From JALORV01 sp963712485 (GTDB lineage: Bacteria; Pseudomonadota; Gammaproteobacteria; Burkholderiales; Burkholderiaceae_F): 64,000 nt of DNA. The position numbers and the translations under genes were made by a program. Below, piece by piece: positions 63,702 through 64,000 of this stretch. The stretch covers positions 36,043 through 100,042 of the forward strand of contig CAVQID010000041.1 of assembly GCA_963712485.1 (NCBI GenBank), written 5' to 3'. Below the pieces are notes generated by a model, which saw nothing but the letters and a program-made list of their open reading frames with translations, had not been told where the DNA came from and searched no databases. Position 1 is the stretch's first letter. Every line of letters starts with the position of its first letter.

Positions 63702-63728
63702 AAAAGAGCCGCTTCGTCAGCGGCTCTT
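63702..63728 (-). terminator. Rho-independent terminator on the minus strand
   Basis: aagagccgct-tcgtc-agcggctctt followed by T4 on the minus strand, 24 bp past the tRNA fragment, as expected for the original tRNA transcript. Confidence 0.75.
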
Positions 63729-63751
63729 CGCGATGCACGCATGTGATTTGA

Positions 63752-63799
63752 TGGGTTGCGGGGGAAGGATTTGAACCTTCGACCTTCGGGTTATGAGCC
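63752..63799 (-). other. 3' fragment of initiator tRNA-fMet(CAT), attachment-site scar
   Basis: On the minus strand, GGCTCATAACCCGAAGGTCG (anticodon loop with CAT and its G-C stem) is followed by a T-arm AAGGTTCAAATCCTT and acceptor end CCCCCGCAAC-CCA. Compared with E. coli tRNA-fMet the T-stem differs by compensatory changes, so it derives from a functional gene. The D-arm and 5' acceptor half are absent: upstream sequence is unrelated and AT-rich. Truncation inside the anticodon stem is typical of attL/attR made by tRNA-targeting integrases. Confidence 0.8.
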
Positions 63800-64000
63800 T
63801 GTGCCAAAACGTATGTATCAAACATAGTAAAAAGGCAGAAAGTGAGCTGCTCACCTACGTGCCCCGCTTCGGCACGACACCGGCGCCCCGGCAGGTACTC
63901 CGTCGGCTGGCCGACAACCGCGGCCTCGTCGGGCCTCTTCAGCGGAGACTGATTCACGCGGCACTCGACCAGCAAGACCAAAAATCCTGAATGAGTTACA
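63800..64000. other. window end, no assigned gene
   Basis: An AT-rich 40 bp joins the tRNA fragment to a GC-rich stretch. A 65-residue plus-strand frame ending at 63990 (LLTYVPRFGTTPAPRQVLRRLADNRGL...) has no ribosome-binding site and starts in the tRNA fragment. Confidence 0.35.

Noticed and set aside
63604..63981. Minus-strand frame reading through the tRNA fragment
   Set aside because: The segment KVEGSNPSPAT is the well-known spurious translation of a tRNA T-arm region.

Overview
The window is high-GC (about 64-65% by eye) and gene-dense, with proteobacterial content: opgGH glucan synthesis, galU, sigma-54, YqjD/YqjE, NtrC-type regulators, a PEP-CTERM protein and an initiator-tRNA fragment. 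A gammaproteobacterium near Xanthomonadales/Steroidobacterales/Nevskiales is the best guess. Nothing here fixes the genus. Housekeeping genes are few. Most genes belong to envelope, general-stress and signal-transduction families.

Layout. 0-5 kb: a DUF1624 membrane protein and opgG-opgH (periplasmic glucans). 5-14 kb: glsB, a short-chain dehydrogenase, AsmA, a PPOX stress protein, rpoN, galU, hemerythrin. 14-26.6 kb: three glycosyltransferases, a BON lipoprotein, a degenerate NtrC-like regulator, a BrkB-type protein, an AI-2E-type transporter, cardiolipin synthase, PAP2 phosphatase, a DUF2334 deacetylase. 26.7-34.9 kb: small stress proteins (DUF378, DUF2383 x2, DUF4142, a Cys-rich copper protein, PRC-barrel), a 1041-aa hybrid kinase and a cation/proton antiporter. 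35-41.5 kb: RecQ, an SGNH hydrolase, an orphan kinase-like protein, LigD, DUF421. 41.5-48.2 kb: a yqjD-yqjE-lipocalin operon with a second glsB, an isochorismatase-like hydrolase, a canonical sigma-54 activator, a BON lipoprotein and a peroxiredoxin-glutaredoxin. 48.5-61.2 kb: a second hybrid kinase, stress and membrane proteins, MgtC, OmpA-like, CBS, DUF2243. 61.2-64 kb: repeats, a broken PEP-CTERM gene and a 3' fragment of tRNA-fMet that looks like an attachment-site scar.

Main result. About thirty gene starts or operon heads have a sigma-54 type -24/-12 element (GG-N10-GC, mostly GGCA-N6-TTGC) just upstream, including rpoN itself. The window also encodes sigma-54, one intact sigma-54 activator, one paralogue with the same DNA-binding helix but without the GAFTGA loop and Walker B acids, and two PAS hybrid kinases. 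This reads as one sigma-54-centred envelope and general-stress regulon laid out contiguously, in the role usually filled by sigma-S or EcfG.

Caveat. At least nine genes carry one or more frameshifts while the protein remains recognisable on both sides. Many are probably sequencing or assembly indels. Single-shift genes are listed as CDS; multiply broken ones as pseudogenes.
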